From the NCBI GenBank assembly GCA_913055855.1, contig CAJXKW010000020.1, forward strand, positions 1 to 35,064: a stretch of DNA of 35,064 nucleotides, given 5' to 3'. A program made the position numbers and the translations under genes. Positions 8,986 through 16,250 of the stretch are shown in pieces. Within the stretch, counting starts at the first letter, position 1. Each line of letters starts with the position of its first letter. Below the pieces are notes generated by a model. The model did not search any database and was not told the origin of the DNA. It worked only from the letters and a program-made list of their open reading frames with translations. The stretch comes from an uncultured Limimonas sp. Lineage in GTDB: Bacteria > Pseudomonadota > Alphaproteobacteria > Kiloniellales > Rhodovibrionaceae.

Positions 8986-9948
8986 TCACGCCACCCGGTT
9001 GGGCGGCGTCGTGCCGTCGAAAACGGCGTCCAGGTTGTCCAGCACCATGAAGCCCATGGCGTTGCGCGTCTCCACCGTGGCGCTGCCCAGGTGGGGCAGG
9101 ATGAACGCGTTGTCGAGGTTGTAGTAGCCGGAGTGGATGTTCGGCTCGCCGGCGAAGACGTCGAGGCCGGCGGCGAAGAGCTTGCCGCGCTTGAGCGCGT
9201 CGATCAGCGCCTCGTCCTCGACGATGTCGCCGCGGGCGGTGTTCACCACCACCGCGTTGTCGGGGAGCTTGGCGATGCGCTCGGCGTTGAGGAAGCCGAT
9301 GGTCTCCGGCGTGGCGGGGACGTGGATGGACAGGATGTCGGACACGCCGAGCAGGCTCTCCGGCGTGTCGTGGAAGGTGGCGCCATGCTCCTTGTCCGCG
9401 GGCAGGCGCTGCTGGTCGTAATAGTGCACGGGCATGCCGAAGCCCTGGGCGCGCCGCGCCACGGCCTGACCGATGCGGCCCATGCCCAGGATGCCGAGGC
9501 GGCGCGTGCTGACCTCCACGCCCATCAGCTGGATGGGCTTCCAGCCCTGCCACGCGCCGGCCCGGATGAGGCTCGCGCCCTCGTGCGCGCGCCGGCACGC
9601 GGCGAGGATGAGCAGGAACGCGATGTCGGCGGTGGCCTCGGTGAGCACGCCGGGGGTGTTGGTAACCACGATGCCGCGGCGCTTGGCCGCTTCCAGGTCG
9701 ACGTGGTTGGTCCCGACGGAGAAGCAGCCGATGGCCTTGATGCTCGCCGGCAGGCGGTCGATGACCTCGGCCGTCATCTTGTCCGGCGGGGTAACGATGA
9801 CGGCATCCTTGCCCTCGGCGCCGGCCACGATGTCGTCGGCCGAAAGGCCGGTGTCCGCCGTGTTGACGGTGGCGTCGTAATCGCGGTGCAGGCGCTCGGC
9901 GACCGCCTCGGGGACGTTGCGGGTAACGTAGACCGCGGGCTTGGACAT
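8986..9948 (-). CDS. D-2-hydroxyacid dehydrogenase (glyoxylate/hydroxypyruvate reductase type)
   Basis: A 320-residue NAD(P)-dependent enzyme of the D-isomer-specific 2-hydroxyacid dehydrogenase family. The nucleotide-binding loop GILGMGRIGQAVARRAQGFG carries GxGxxG. The catalytic triad is visible as Arg239 (NTARGD), Glu268 (AGEP) and His286 (LPHLGSAT). The substrate loop FSVGTNHVDLEAAKRRGI and the motif NTPGVLTEATAD are those of glyoxylate/hydroxypyruvate reductases and D-glycerate dehydrogenases, which fit glycolate, serine or glycerate metabolism. The exact substrate is inferred. The ATG at 9948 follows a strong GGGAGGT with 6-nt spacing. It is divergent from eipB across 202 bp. Confidence 0.93.
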   Translation of the reverse strand: MSKPAVYVTRNVPEAVAERLHRDYDATVNTADTGLSADDIVAGAEGKDAVIVTPPDKMTAEVIDRLPASIKAIGCFSVGTNHVDLEAAKRRGIVVTNTPGVLTEATADIAFLLILAACRRAHEGASLIRAGAWQGWKPIQLMGVEVSTRRLGILGMGRIGQAVARRAQGFGMPVHYYDQQRLPADKEHGATFHDTPESLLGVSDILSIHVPATPETIGFLNAERIAKLPDNAVVVNTARGDIVEDEALIDALKRGKLFAAGLDVFAGEPNIHSGYYNLDNAFILPHLGSATVETRNAMGFMVLDNLDAVFDGTTPPNRVA

Positions 9949-10150
9949 GAGACGACCTCCCTTTGATACGTGTGTTCCGCTGCGCCCGGCGCGCGCCGAG
10001 CTGGCGGCTTGTCCTCCGGTATGGGATTGCTAGGCTGGCGCAGGTTGGCGCACGACGCCAGCGGCCGCGTTGGCATGCATGCCTGCCTGCGCCGGAGGCG
10101 TTGCGCGATCGCGACGCACACACCACGAACGGGAAGGAACCCCCACGACA

Positions 10151-10960
10151 ATGCGCCGACACCGTTCGTTTGTCTATTGCCTGATTCTCGTCGCGCTGGC
10201 CGCGCTTCCGGTGGCCGCGCACGCCGCCGGTGCAATCGCCCCGCATCGCGCCGTCTACGATCTCAGCCTGGCGAAAGCGCGCAGCTCGCGTGCGGCCAGC
10301 TCGGTGGACGGCACCATGACGTTTTCCTGGAAGGATGTCTGCGATGGCTGGTCCATCACCTACGACAGCCGGATGGAGCTGGTCTTCCCCGAGCGCGGCA
10401 GCCGCTCGGTCGGCTGGCGCTACACCGCCTGGGAATCGAACGACAGCACGCGCATGCGCTTTTTCCTGCAGCGTTTCATGAACGGCCAGAAGACACTCGA
10501 ACGCCGCGGGCGGGCGCGCAAGGGACCGGACGGCGGCGAGGCCGTGATCACGCGGCCGGAAAAACGCACGCTTGCGCTCGAGACGGGAACCATGTTCCCG
10601 GGCGAGCACTCGCGCGCCCTCCTGGATGCCGCGCGCAAGGGCGAGCGTTTTCTCTACGCGCAGGTCTTCGACGGGACCGGGGAGAACGACGGGTTGTTCG
10701 CGGCAAATGCGGTCATCCTCGACGAGAAGGCGGGCGCGGGGCACGACCTCGACTCGCCATTGCTCGACGGGACGCCGTCCTGGCGCATGAACCTGGCGTT
10801 CTACGCGCCCGGCGACACCGACGGCACGCCGCAGAGCGAGCAAAGCGTGCGCTACTACGCCAACGGGATCGCGGGCACGCTCACCCTCGACTACGGCGAT
10901 TTCGTCGTGCGCGCCAAGCTGGACAAGCTCACCGCGCTGGATCGTCCCGACTGCGAATAG
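10151..10960 (+). CDS. eipB: EipB family (DUF1849) periplasmic cell-envelope integrity protein
   Basis: A 269-residue secreted protein. A signal peptide (about residues 1-25, ending AAHAA) precedes IAPHRAVYDLSLAKARSS, the usual opening of DUF1849/EipB. In Brucella, EipB is a periplasmic beta-spiral protein needed for envelope integrity. Two cysteines remain, Cys64 (KDVCDGWS) and Cys268 (one residue before the end), matching the conserved disulfide that ties the C-terminus back to the barrel. Other family marks are SWKDVCDGWSITYDSRMEL and the C-terminal LTLDYGDFVVRAKLDKL. The ATG at 10151 has GGAAGGAA about 10 nt upstream. The family is almost limited to Alphaproteobacteria. It ends 17 bp from a convergent AT-rich gene. 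Confidence 0.9.
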   Translation: MRRHRSFVYCLILVALAALPVAAHAAGAIAPHRAVYDLSLAKARSSRAASSVDGTMTFSWKDVCDGWSITYDSRMELVFPERGSRSVGWRYTAWESNDSTRMRFFLQRFMNGQKTLERRGRARKGPDGGEAVITRPEKRTLALETGTMFPGEHSRALLDAARKGERFLYAQVFDGTGENDGLFAANAVILDEKAGAGHDLDSPLLDGTPSWRMNLAFYAPGDTDGTPQSEQSVRYYANGIAGTLTLDYGDFVVRAKLDKLTALDRPDCE

Positions 10961-10977
10961 GGCTGTGAACCGGAAAG

Positions 10978-11523
10978 TCAGTCTAGGAGCTTACTTTTCG
11001 ATTTGGCGAACTCCTCATCTGAAAGGTGTCCAGCCTCGTAAAGCTTTGCGAGACGCTCAAGTTCGGACAGATTTCCTGAACTTTTTTTGGATTTTATTTC
11101 TTGTTGCTTCACACTTTCTCCAGTTTCGGCAGATTCTTTTTTACTGATCAAGCGCCGAGATACTTCGGCAAAGCGCTTAGCAGCTTGTTTTTCTACTTGC
11201 TCAATCGTCGCTTTGTTTGAAGATGTAAATATAGTAACTTTGCCGAACATTATGCCGGTCTCATACTGTATCGAACTAACCTGATTAAGAGGAAAGTCTT
11301 CCACTTTCATTCCGCCCAGTATTCCTTTGTCGACGAATATTAGCCGTGAGGTGCTAGCCAAAAGAAGTCCGTTACCTTTGTTGTAAAAGCCCGAAATAAT
11401 AGCATGTATGTGTTCATCATCCCACAAAATTTGTGGCAATTCTTTGATTTCTTTACGTGTAATGAGTTGCTCGAAACCATCTAATTGGGAGATTTCAGTT
11501 TTTATTTTTTCTAGGCTTGACAT
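10978..11523 (-). CDS. PH-domain and SHOCT-domain protein, AT-rich and probably acquired
   Basis: A 181-residue soluble protein. The middle (about residues 30-115) resembles the short bacterial PH-like domain, with GFYNKGNGLLLASTSRLIFV followed by DKGILGG, then a strand pair SSIQYETGIMFGKVTIFTSS. A Lys/Ser-rich linker leads to a C-terminal SHOCT helix pair (LERLAKLYEAGHLSDEEFAK), a small oligomerisation module often joined to other domains. The function is unknown; such proteins are found in many genomes, often on mobile DNA. The ATG at 11523 follows AGAGGAGA with good spacing; a TTG at 11574 would add 17 residues without a good site. The gene is far richer in A+T and Lys/Ile codons than its neighbours, which suggests horizontal transfer. 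Confidence 0.82.
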   Translation of the reverse strand: MSSLEKIKTEISQLDGFEQLITRKEIKELPQILWDDEHIHAIISGFYNKGNGLLLASTSRLIFVDKGILGGMKVEDFPLNQVSSIQYETGIMFGKVTIFTSSNKATIEQVEKQAAKRFAEVSRRLISKKESAETGESVKQQEIKSKKSSGNLSELERLAKLYEAGHLSDEEFAKSKSKLLD

Positions 11524-11551
11524 CTCAGTTTCTCCTCTTTCTTCAACTATT

Positions 11552-11656
11552 TCAGACAACACTAACACCTTCAAATCGAAGCGTCAAGTTAAAGAGGTCT
11601 CTCAACATGCATTCATGCGGATCTAAGGCCATCTCTTCAAACCCCTCGTTAATCAC
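11552..11656 (-). other. Short AT-rich reading frame upstream of the PH-SHOCT gene (remnant or small protein)
   Basis: A 34-codon frame runs from GTG 11656 to TGA 11552, with an internal ATG at 11632 that follows CGAGGGG and would give 26 residues (MALDPHECMLRDL, then FNLTLRFEGVSVV). Its composition and codon use match the AT-rich PH-SHOCT gene, not the GC-rich surroundings. It looks protein-like (alternating polar and hydrophobic residues, no low complexity) but matches nothing I recognise. It may be the 3' remnant of a gene lost when the island inserted, or a small leader peptide. Coding status is unproven. Confidence 0.3.
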
Positions 11657-12809
11657 TTTTTAGCAGCAGGTCCGCCACCGCTTGCCGGCCCGCGGGCGGG
11701 ATCGCCGTGCCCTGAGAAATCTGCAGCACGAGCTGCGGAAAACCCGGTTCCCCCAGCGCCGTGCGAAGGCCGGGGCGCAGCGCATCCATGGCCACCGGTT
11801 CGGTGAGATAGGCGTTGGTCAGGCCGGCCGTGGCGAGGGTGAGATGGATGCGGCTGAGCGCGCGGCCCGTGCTGAGCCACGCGGTGGGCGTTTCCATTGC
11901 GGTGGCGACCAGGGCGAGCGCGGGCAGGTCGTCGGGCCCGGCCGCCCCCTCGTCCGCGGCGCCCAGGGACTCGCTGCGGGTCATCATGCGCGCTTGCGCG
12001 GACAGCCGGTCGGGCATGCCGTAACCGCGCGCGCCGCGCGGGTCTCCGCCCATGCGATGCGCCCGGGTCCAGGCGGCGAGTTCGCGCGGGAACCGCGGGT
12101 CGGCGAACTGGCGGCGGTTGCCCTCGCTCACCAGGTCGGCCACGCGCATCAGGGTCGCCTTGTCGCGTACCACCCGGAAAGCGACCCCGCAGGCCTCGGC
12201 GGCCTCGCGGCACGCCGCCATCGGATCGGCCGGCGCGTCCTCGGCCGCGACGACCGGATGCGGCGCCGGGCCGCGCACGGGCATGGCGCGGAACAGCCGT
12301 TCGTCCGCGCGCTGTGGCGTGTGCCGCCCGGTGACGGCAACCCGCGCGAGCGGCCGCTCGGGCGTGAACTGGTCGGCCGGCATGACGCGCGGGACAAAGC
12401 CGAAGTGGCGCAGCGCCACCTCGAGATGTCCGATGGCCGCGCCGCAGCTCGTGACCACGTCGCGGTCTTCCGGATCCACGACGGGATGCTCACGGGTCCC
12501 GTTGGCGTAGACCTCGACGCTGGAATTGCCGATCCGGAAGAGAAAGGGCCGTGTCGCGTGGCCGGTCGGGGCGAGGCAGGCGTAATTGAGGCAGAATGCC
12601 AGCTTATCGCCGAGAGCGGCATGCTGCGGGAATGCGGTTGCGTCGACTTGCCATGGGTCGTCGGGAAGCTCGACCACGACAGCCCCCTTTGCCGAGTTCG
12701 GCCCGCCTTGGACCGGTTTCCATAGGCGCACGCACGGCCGCGTCCGTCCTTGCGCCACATCAAATTCATTCCAAACTGGCGCCGCGTGCACTGCGGTTCT
12801 CAGCCGCAT
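11649..12809 (-). CDS. Acg-family (Rv2032-like) nitroreductase-fold protein
   Basis: About 386 residues, two nitroreductase-like halves. The first half has LNYACLAPTGHATRPF where the Acg family usually shows an APSxHNxQPW segment, then VTSCGAAIGHLEVALRHFGF, a clear match to the family's SCGAAL block. The second half has REAAEACGVAFRVV, MMTRSESLG, WLSTGRALSRIHLTLATAGL and a C-terminal QLVLQISQG, also typical. Acg proteins bind FMN but often lack ordinary nitroreductase activity; in Mycobacterium they are dormancy genes. The start is uncertain: ATG 12809 is used here, TTG 12836 and GTG 12758 are alternatives. With ATG 12809 the gene overlaps the upstream DUF6314 gene by 44 bp, suggesting coupling or a later true start. 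Confidence 0.8.
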   Translation of the reverse strand: MRLRTAVHAAPVWNEFDVAQGRTRPCVRLWKPVQGGPNSAKGAVVVELPDDPWQVDATAFPQHAALGDKLAFCLNYACLAPTGHATRPFLFRIGNSSVEVYANGTREHPVVDPEDRDVVTSCGAAIGHLEVALRHFGFVPRVMPADQFTPERPLARVAVTGRHTPQRADERLFRAMPVRGPAPHPVVAAEDAPADPMAACREAAEACGVAFRVVRDKATLMRVADLVSEGNRRQFADPRFPRELAAWTRAHRMGGDPRGARGYGMPDRLSAQARMMTRSESLGAADEGAAGPDDLPALALVATAMETPTAWLSTGRALSRIHLTLATAGLTNAYLTEPVAMDALRPGLRTALGEPGFPQLVLQISQGTAIPPAGRQAVADLLLKSD

Positions 12810-13230
12810 GCCGCTGCCGGGTGTAGGTGCTGACAATGGTCAGGGCTTTGCGCGGCCCCGTGACCGTCCAGCCCGTGCGATGCGCCTCCGGCCCGGCCAG
12901 GGCATACCAGCCGGCGTATCGGTCGGGCGGGCAGGTGTGCGCCACCTCGGCCGCCCCGGTGTGCAGATCGAGGGCGTGGAAGTACCGGCCGTCGGCGAAG
13001 CGCAGCTCTGCCGACCACGGGCCGGTCGCGATCAGACGGTAACACCGGTGGCCGTCCAGCGGGCGGCCGTCGGGCGCGGTCCAGCGCACGCGCTCGGTGT
13101 AGTGCAGGCCGTCCAGCGTGGGCGTGTACCACGCCGTACCCACCATGCGGTAGTCCCGGCCGGCGCGCCGGTCCGCGACCACGCGCGCGAGGTGCCAGGT
13201 TCCCGCCAAGTATGCCATCAGATCATCCAT
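12766..13230 (-). CDS. DUF6314 family protein
   Basis: A 154-residue soluble protein of the DUF6314 type, function unknown. The start MDDLMAYLAGTWHLARVV shows the family's L-x-G-x-W opening, followed by repeated beta strands (YRMVGTAWYTP, HYTERVRWTAPDG, CYRLIATGPWSAELRFADGR, YFHALDLHTG) that suggest a lipocalin-like beta barrel, then a H-x-C-P segment and a Tyr/Trp pair near GWYALAG. It is tightly arranged with the Acg-type gene on the same strand and divergent from the repair exonuclease across 92 bp. Barrel fold and ligand binding are inferred only from strand pattern. Confidence 0.78.
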   Translation of the reverse strand: MDDLMAYLAGTWHLARVVADRRAGRDYRMVGTAWYTPTLDGLHYTERVRWTAPDGRPLDGHRCYRLIATGPWSAELRFADGRYFHALDLHTGAAEVAHTCPPDRYAGWYALAGPEAHRTGWTVTGPRKALTIVSTYTRQRHAAENRSARGASLE

Positions 13231-13322
13231 TGTGGGGCATGTATGCGGCCGGGGCCGCACGGGCCATGGCCGCCTGCCGGCACATTGACGCGCCGTCCCG
13301 GCGGCCCGACCTTGCACGGGCC

Positions 13323-14360
13323 ATGAGCGCACCCGATCCGGAAAGCTGGATCCGCATCACCGAGCGCGGCTTCTACGTCGTGCCCGGTGGTTTCCATGTC
13401 GATCCCACGCGGCCGGTTGCGAACGCGGTGGTCACGCACGGCCACGCCGACCACGCGCGACCGGACCACAATGCGGTGCTGGCCACGCCGGCGACCCTGG
13501 CGATCATGCGCCACCGCTACGGGGACCGGGCGGGGCGGCGGCAGCAGCCCCTTGTCTACGGCGAATCCGTGCGAATCGGCGCGGTTACGGTGACCTTCCG
13601 GCCGGCCGGGCACGTCCTGGGCAGCGCGCAGGCCGTGCTCGATTATGCCGGCAGCCGCATCGTGGTCTCGGGCGACTACAAGCGCGAAGTCGACCCCACC
13701 TGCGCGCCGTTCGAGCCGGTGCCGTGCGACGCCTTCGTCACGGAAGCGACCTTTGGCCTGCCGGTGTTCCGGCATCCGGCGGCGAGCGGCGAGGTTCGCC
13801 GTTTGCTCGAGGCGCAGCGGCTGTTCCCCGAGCGCGCGCTGCTGGTGGGCGTGTACGCCCTGGGCAAGGCGCAGCGGCTGATCGCGCTGCTGCGTGCGAA
13901 CGGCTACGACCGCCCCGTCTACCTGCACGGCGCGCTCCAGGGCCTGTGCGAGCTGTACCAGGCGCACGGCATCGCGTTGGGGGAGCTGCGCCCGGCCACG
14001 GGGCAGGCCAAGCCGACGCTGGCGGGGGAGATTGTGCTCGCGCCGCCGGCCGCGCTGAACGACCGCTGGGCGCGCCGGTTGCCCGAGCCGCTGCCCTGCA
14101 TGGCCTCGGGCTGGATGCGGGTGCGCCAGCGCGCACGCCAGCGGGGCGTCGAGCTGCCCCTGGTGATTTCCGACCACGCCGACTGGGACGACCTTACGGC
14201 GACGCTGCGGGAGGTGGGGGCGCCGCGCGTCTGGGTCACCCACGGCAACGAGGACGCGTTGTGCCACTGGGCCGCCGGCCAGGGCTTCGACGCCAAAGCG
14301 CTCGCCGTCGTGGGCTGGGGCGAGGAAGACGCCGATCCGGAGGAGGCGGCCATCCGCTGA
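13323..14360 (+). CDS. Ligase-associated DNA-damage-response exonuclease (metallo-beta-lactamase / beta-CASP type)
   Basis: A 345-residue metallo-beta-lactamase-fold nuclease. The metal-binding motif HGHADH is at residues 39-44, followed by RPAGHVLGSAQAVLDY and VVSGDYKREVDPTC, all typical of the exonuclease that accompanies bacterial ATP-dependent DNA ligases. Further along are TEATFGLPVFRHP and, near the end, ISDHADWDDL and WVTHGNED, the beta-CASP His and Asp positions. In the standard module the genes are exonuclease, ligase, a DEXH helicase and a phosphoesterase (PdeM-type). Here the ligase follows only after a 2.7-kb insertion and the other two genes are absent from the window. ATG 13323 gives the family N-terminus. 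Confidence 0.9.
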   Translation: MSAPDPESWIRITERGFYVVPGGFHVDPTRPVANAVVTHGHADHARPDHNAVLATPATLAIMRHRYGDRAGRRQQPLVYGESVRIGAVTVTFRPAGHVLGSAQAVLDYAGSRIVVSGDYKREVDPTCAPFEPVPCDAFVTEATFGLPVFRHPAASGEVRRLLEAQRLFPERALLVGVYALGKAQRLIALLRANGYDRPVYLHGALQGLCELYQAHGIALGELRPATGQAKPTLAGEIVLAPPAALNDRWARRLPEPLPCMASGWMRVRQRARQRGVELPLVISDHADWDDLTATLREVGAPRVWVTHGNEDALCHWAAGQGFDAKALAVVGWGEEDADPEEAAIR

Positions 14361-14480
14361 TGGCGGCGTCGCACGCCCCCTGAGCCCGCTCCGATCCCGC
14401 CCGTTTCCCGACATGCCAGGAACTTGCCCGGCAGGGTGGTGCTGCGCCACTGCCGATGCAACCTGTGCGCGATTTTTCTC

Positions 14481-14513
14481 TTGAGCCGGATCAATCTCTG
14501 AGATAGACCTCAG
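14481..14513 (+). promoter_or_regulatory. Candidate promoter with inverted repeat before the DUF2589 cassette
   Basis: TTGAGC (14481-14486) and ATAGAC (14503-14508) are 16 bp apart, 60 bp before the first cassette gene. The -10 sits exactly in the loop of a perfect 5-bp inverted repeat (CTGAG 14498-14502 with CTCAG 14509-14513), a possible operator. The match to consensus is weak. Confidence 0.3.
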
Positions 14514-14568
14514 GCGTAGAACGCAACCAAAAGGCGAAAATCCAATAGGCAACGAAAGGACACGATCG

Positions 14569-15132
14569 ATGCCGAGTCAGGTCTCCTTTCCCAAGCTCGT
14601 GGAAGCGCTGGCGAACGCGGTGATCTCCGCCCAGCACCGGCTGTCCCAGCATCAGATCAACAATGTCCGGCGCTTCTTCGACGACGACAACCGCCCCGTG
14701 AGCGTGGACATCCGCACACCCTCCCTGCATCCGGATTCCGAACCGGATGCGGCGGGCAACCATCCCGACGACGTGCACCGCATTCCGCTGATCACGCTGG
14801 TCCAGAATAACCAGTTGGTGATCAAGGAATTCGACGTGAGTTTCGACGCCACCCTGGGGAATCTCACGCGCACGGACCAGGACGGAAAGGGCAAGCGCAA
14901 CCGTGGCGACAAACGCTCCGGCCGTGGCACCGAGGAGGACTCGGGCGACAGCGGTGGCGAGAGCGACCGGTCGTGGACGGGCGAGGGGTTGGCGGACGAA
15001 ATGTCCATCGATCCCGAGCCGTCCGCGCGCGGCGGGAAGGGCCCGACGGCACGCATCAGCATGCACGTCGAGGCCGCAGACCCGCCGGAAGGCATGGCCA
15101 GACTCATCGACCGTCTGGTCAAAACCATCTGA
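14569..15132 (+). CDS. DUF2589-like protein, first gene of the cassette
   Basis: A 187-residue, Asp- and Gly-rich soluble protein with no signal peptide or membrane segment. Its plan parallels the next gene. A helical N-terminus (FPKLVEALANAVISAQHRL and on to residue 38) is followed by a beta-rich core, IPLITLVQNNQLVIKEFDV then SFDATL (about residues 71-95), a long polar linker rich in G, S, D, E, K and R (about 98-155), and a C-terminal strand-helix, ARISMHVEAADPPEGMARL then IDRLVKTI. The core and C-terminal blocks line up with those of the DUF2589 protein at 15157, so I take it as a diverged member. Function is unknown. ATG 14569 has AAAGGA 8 nt upstream. It lies 24 bp before the next gene. 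Confidence 0.75.
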   Translation: MPSQVSFPKLVEALANAVISAQHRLSQHQINNVRRFFDDDNRPVSVDIRTPSLHPDSEPDAAGNHPDDVHRIPLITLVQNNQLVIKEFDVSFDATLGNLTRTDQDGKGKRNRGDKRSGRGTEEDSGDSGGESDRSWTGEGLADEMSIDPEPSARGGKGPTARISMHVEAADPPEGMARLIDRLVKTI

Positions 15133-15156
15133 TCTTAGTGCAAGGAGGTATGCACA

Positions 15157-15816
15157 ATGGCACAAGGTCTGGTCAACATGTCCAGCCAGTTCAAGGGCTT
15201 GCCGATGAGCGATCTCATCGGGTCGCCCTTGGACGCCGCATGCAAGTCGCAGATCAAACTCGCCAACGCGACCGAGAACTTCATCAAGGTCGTGGGGTTT
15301 GAACCCAAGGACGATAAGAGCGGTGAGCCGGACTACAGCAAAACCCGGACGGCTCAGTTCAAGTTCAAGCGTCCGGTTCAGTCTGCGACCGAATCCGGTC
15401 AGTCCGGCGACGAGGGCAAGATCGAGGAGGAAGAAGTTGAGATCGAGGTGCCGTTGCTCTCGATCGTCAACGTTCCCAACCTCAGCATTCAGACGGTGGA
15501 TATCACCTTCGACATGGAGGTGAAATCCTCGACGAGCACCACCGAGAGCCACGACAAGGAGGCTGGCTTCAAGGCCAGTGCCCAGATCGGCTGGGGGTGC
15601 TTCAGCGCGAGCATGAGCGCCCACGGCAGCATTTCGTCGCACAAGGAGCACACGCGCTCCTCCGACAACTCCGCGAAGTATCACGTGGAGGTTCACGCTG
15701 CCGACCGCGGTATGCCCGAGGGGCTGTCGCGCGTAATGGACATCCTCCAGAGCGCGGCGGCGCCGAAGAATGTCCAGTCCGCCGGTGGCGGCGGCGGCGG
15801 TGGAAGCGGCCCGTGA
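15157..15816 (+). CDS. DUF2589 domain-containing protein
   Basis: A 219-residue protein of DUF2589, function unknown. The family opening is seen at residues 16-47 (MSDLIGSPLDAACKSQIKLA, NATENFIKVVGF). An acidic stretch EEEEVEIEVP leads into the beta core PLLSIVNVPNLSIQTVDITF (about residues 99-119), then a Ser/Thr/His-rich middle with KASAQIGWG and SASMSAHGS, and the C-terminal strand-helix YHVEVHAADRGMPEGLSRVM, ending in a run of glycines. No signal peptide or membrane helix is present, so it is probably cytoplasmic. A near-perfect AAGGAGGT (15142-15149), 7 nt before the ATG, predicts strong translation, more than any neighbour, which fits a structural subunit. Two related proteins flank it. 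Confidence 0.88.
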   Translation: MAQGLVNMSSQFKGLPMSDLIGSPLDAACKSQIKLANATENFIKVVGFEPKDDKSGEPDYSKTRTAQFKFKRPVQSATESGQSGDEGKIEEEEVEIEVPLLSIVNVPNLSIQTVDITFDMEVKSSTSTTESHDKEAGFKASAQIGWGCFSASMSAHGSISSHKEHTRSSDNSAKYHVEVHAADRGMPEGLSRVMDILQSAAAPKNVQSAGGGGGGGSGP

Positions 15817-15842
15817 TGCGGGCGTAATCCCACCCACCGCAG

Positions 15843-15875
15843 GCGGGGCGGGTCCGGCGGCCGGGCCCGCCCCGC
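15843..15875. other. Perfect 13-bp GC hairpin between cassette genes 2 and 3
   Basis: Arms 15843-15855 and 15863-15875 pair over 13 bp (12 Watson-Crick pairs and one G-T) with a 7-nt loop. It lies 26 bp after the DUF2589 stop within the 156-bp gap before the third gene. There is no T-tract. It could protect the upstream mRNA or attenuate the downstream genes. Confidence 0.5.
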
Positions 15876-15972
15876 ACCCACGAAGCCAAAGGACGCGTGT
15901 CGCCGTGCTTCGGCGGACGGCCGGGCCGGTGCGGGTCGCCGCCGACGCCGTCGGGCGGCAGGGGGAGGCGTG

Positions 15973-16230
15973 ATGTTCGATCTTACCGACGTCGGCTACG
16001 TCAAGCGCATCACTGTGGGCAGCGACGACCCCAACAATCTGCGCTCCGAGGAGGAGGTCCAGAAGGCGTTGGACCTGCTCAACACCTGCCTGAGTTCCAC
16101 GCCCAAGGGAACGATTCTCGGTATCGAGAAGAATTTCAACGTCCTCAACGTGGGCGAACACCAGGTGGTGCTGCAATGCATGGTGTATCACGTCGGCTTC
16201 CCGCGGAAGCCGTACTGGCTTGAGGACTAG
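15973..16230 (+). CDS. Small conserved-looking protein of unknown family (cassette gene 3)
   Basis: An 85-residue soluble protein that I do not recognise. It has an N-terminal strand (VGYVKRITVGSDD), an acidic amphipathic helix (EEEVQKALDLLNTCL), then SSTPKGTILGIEKNFNVLNV and a strand GEHQVVLQCMVYHVGF, with the basic-aromatic end PRKPYWLED. The strand-helix-strand-strand order suggests a compact alpha/beta fold. The STPKGT-LGIEKNF stretch reads like a conserved family motif. ATG 15973 has GGGGGAGG 4 nt upstream; an adjacent GTG at 15970 would add one residue. It is 20 bp upstream of the next gene. It has no signal peptide and no clear likeness to its DUF2589-like neighbours. Confidence 0.72.
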   Translation: MFDLTDVGYVKRITVGSDDPNNLRSEEEVQKALDLLNTCLSSTPKGTILGIEKNFNVLNVGEHQVVLQCMVYHVGFPRKPYWLED

Positions 16231-16250
16231 AAGCGCGGGAAACGACAACC

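Noticed and set aside
13244..13259. Operator at the palindrome TGCGGCC-GG-GGCCGCA between the DUF6314 and exonuclease genes
   Set aside because: A 7-bp GC palindrome is expected by chance in DNA this rich in G+C, and no promoter overlaps it.
14431..14480. Terminator for the exonuclease gene (hairpin with GGCAG...CTGCC and a T-run at about 14473)
   Set aside because: The stem needs a bulge and the T-run is about 15 bases beyond it, so it does not have the form of an intrinsic terminator.
15770..15973. Small gene between cassette genes 2 and 3
   Set aside because: The frame starts inside the DUF2589 gene, crosses the hairpin, is Ala/Gly/Arg-rich and has no ribosome-binding site.
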